Origin: Acidobacteriota bacterium
Lineage (GTDB): Bacteria; Acidobacteriota; Terriglobia; Bryobacterales; Bryobacteraceae
DNA: 64,000 bases
Direction of reading: 5' to 3'
Assembly: GCA_947470805.1 (NCBI GenBank)
Contig: CANIVU010000005.1
Span: 1 to 64,000, forward strand
In this document: positions 63,847-64,000 of the stretch, in pieces
Layout of the letters: each line of letters opens with the position of its first letter
How positions within the stretch are numbered: the first letter of the stretch is position 1
Notes under the pieces: model-generated
The model's input: the letters and a program-made list of their open reading frames with translations, nothing else
What the model was told of the DNA's origin: nothing
The model's database searches: none
Position numbers and translations under genes: made by a program

Positions 63847-64000
63847 ATGTTTGCCTGGGTGGATGAGATTGCCTTTCGGAAACCGGAACGGGCGCGTGCC
63901 CATGCGGTGATGCTGCAGGCGCGGATCCCGGACACGACGCTGGACCGGATCCGGTATCTGCTCGAAGGTGCGCCGGACCCGGACCGGGCGTTGGATTATT
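63847..64000 (+). CDS. N-terminal fragment of possible GlnE-type adenylyltransferase (cut by window edge)
   Basis: 51 codons from ATG 63847 to the window edge: MFAWVDEIAFRKPERARAHA, then LQARIPDTTLDRIRYLLEGA and PDPDRALDY. The APDPDRAL-type segment is reminiscent of the N-terminus of glutamate-ammonia-ligase adenylyltransferase (GlnE). The fragment is too short to be sure. It follows the MOSC gene by 8 bp. Confidence 0.4.
   Translation, partial: MFAWVDEIAFRKPERARAHAVMLQARIPDTTLDRIRYLLEGAPDPDRALDY

Overview
The window looks like a chromosomal segment of a high-GC Acidobacteriota member of the Bryobacterales/Solibacter group. This rests on family recognition by eye, with no database search. 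The main pointers are two very large Oar-like TonB-dependent receptors with N-terminal carboxypeptidase-regulatory domains; the Solibacter-type C-terminal domain (the TIGR03437-like module) on two secreted proteins; an acidobacterial-type regulator beside one receptor; and many Tat-exported DUF1501/DUF1549/DUF1552/DUF1592-type proteins. No tRNA, rRNA, CRISPR array, insertion sequence or prophage was recognised.

Layout. 0-5.7 kb holds a DUF1549/DUF1553 plus DUF1501 pair, a serine hydrolase and two unknown exported proteins. 5.9-10.4 kb holds two tandem decaheme OmcA/MtrC-type lipoprotein cytochromes, each followed by a hairpin terminator, and then glnS. 12.1-19.7 kb is a long minus-strand run: two small Cys-less ArsC-like proteins, a flippase-like membrane protein, a PIG-L deacetylase, selA, and a second DUF1549/DUF1553 plus DUF1501 pair. 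19.7-28.6 kb holds an SGNH hydrolase followed by a decayed tandem duplication, an orphan MazE-like gene, a DUF1592-DUF1552 pair, small VOC/SnoaL proteins, and a Gfo/Idh/MocA oxidoreductase with a DUF1080 protein. 28.6-36.7 kb is a likely carbohydrate-uptake cluster: a regulator broken by an in-frame TAG, a TonB receptor, and two GH71/99-like enzymes. 36.6-42.3 kb holds an alpha/beta hydrolase, a class-V aminotransferase-fold protein, an HNH protein, DUF1801 and a di-heme cytochrome. 42.4-51 kb holds a second TonB receptor, a giant NHL-repeat protein frameshifted at a run of eight C, and two pilin genes. 51-56 kb holds a putative metalloprotease, bshA and a PIG-L deacetylase (probable bacillithiol synthesis), and GTP-type PEP carboxykinase. 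56-64 kb is a region of small accessory genes: an intact RHH/PIN toxin-antitoxin pair, a HicBA pair whose toxin is broken by a 19-bp duplication, a TetR gene with a double operator facing a triple-repeat protein, VOC/DinB/MOSC proteins and the start of a possible glnE.

Together the genes suggest a soil heterotroph that degrades and imports glycans, exports many cofactor- or heme-bearing proteins by Tat and Sec, and may carry electrons to the cell surface through the paired decaheme cytochromes. The + strand is C-rich up to about 52.9 kb and G-rich after it, whichever strand the genes are on. This is a replication-type skew switch. Three genes carry exactly placed lesions (a TAG at 29607-29609, a C8 run at 47246-47253, and a 19-bp duplication at 62893-62930). 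These are the most checkable unusual features.
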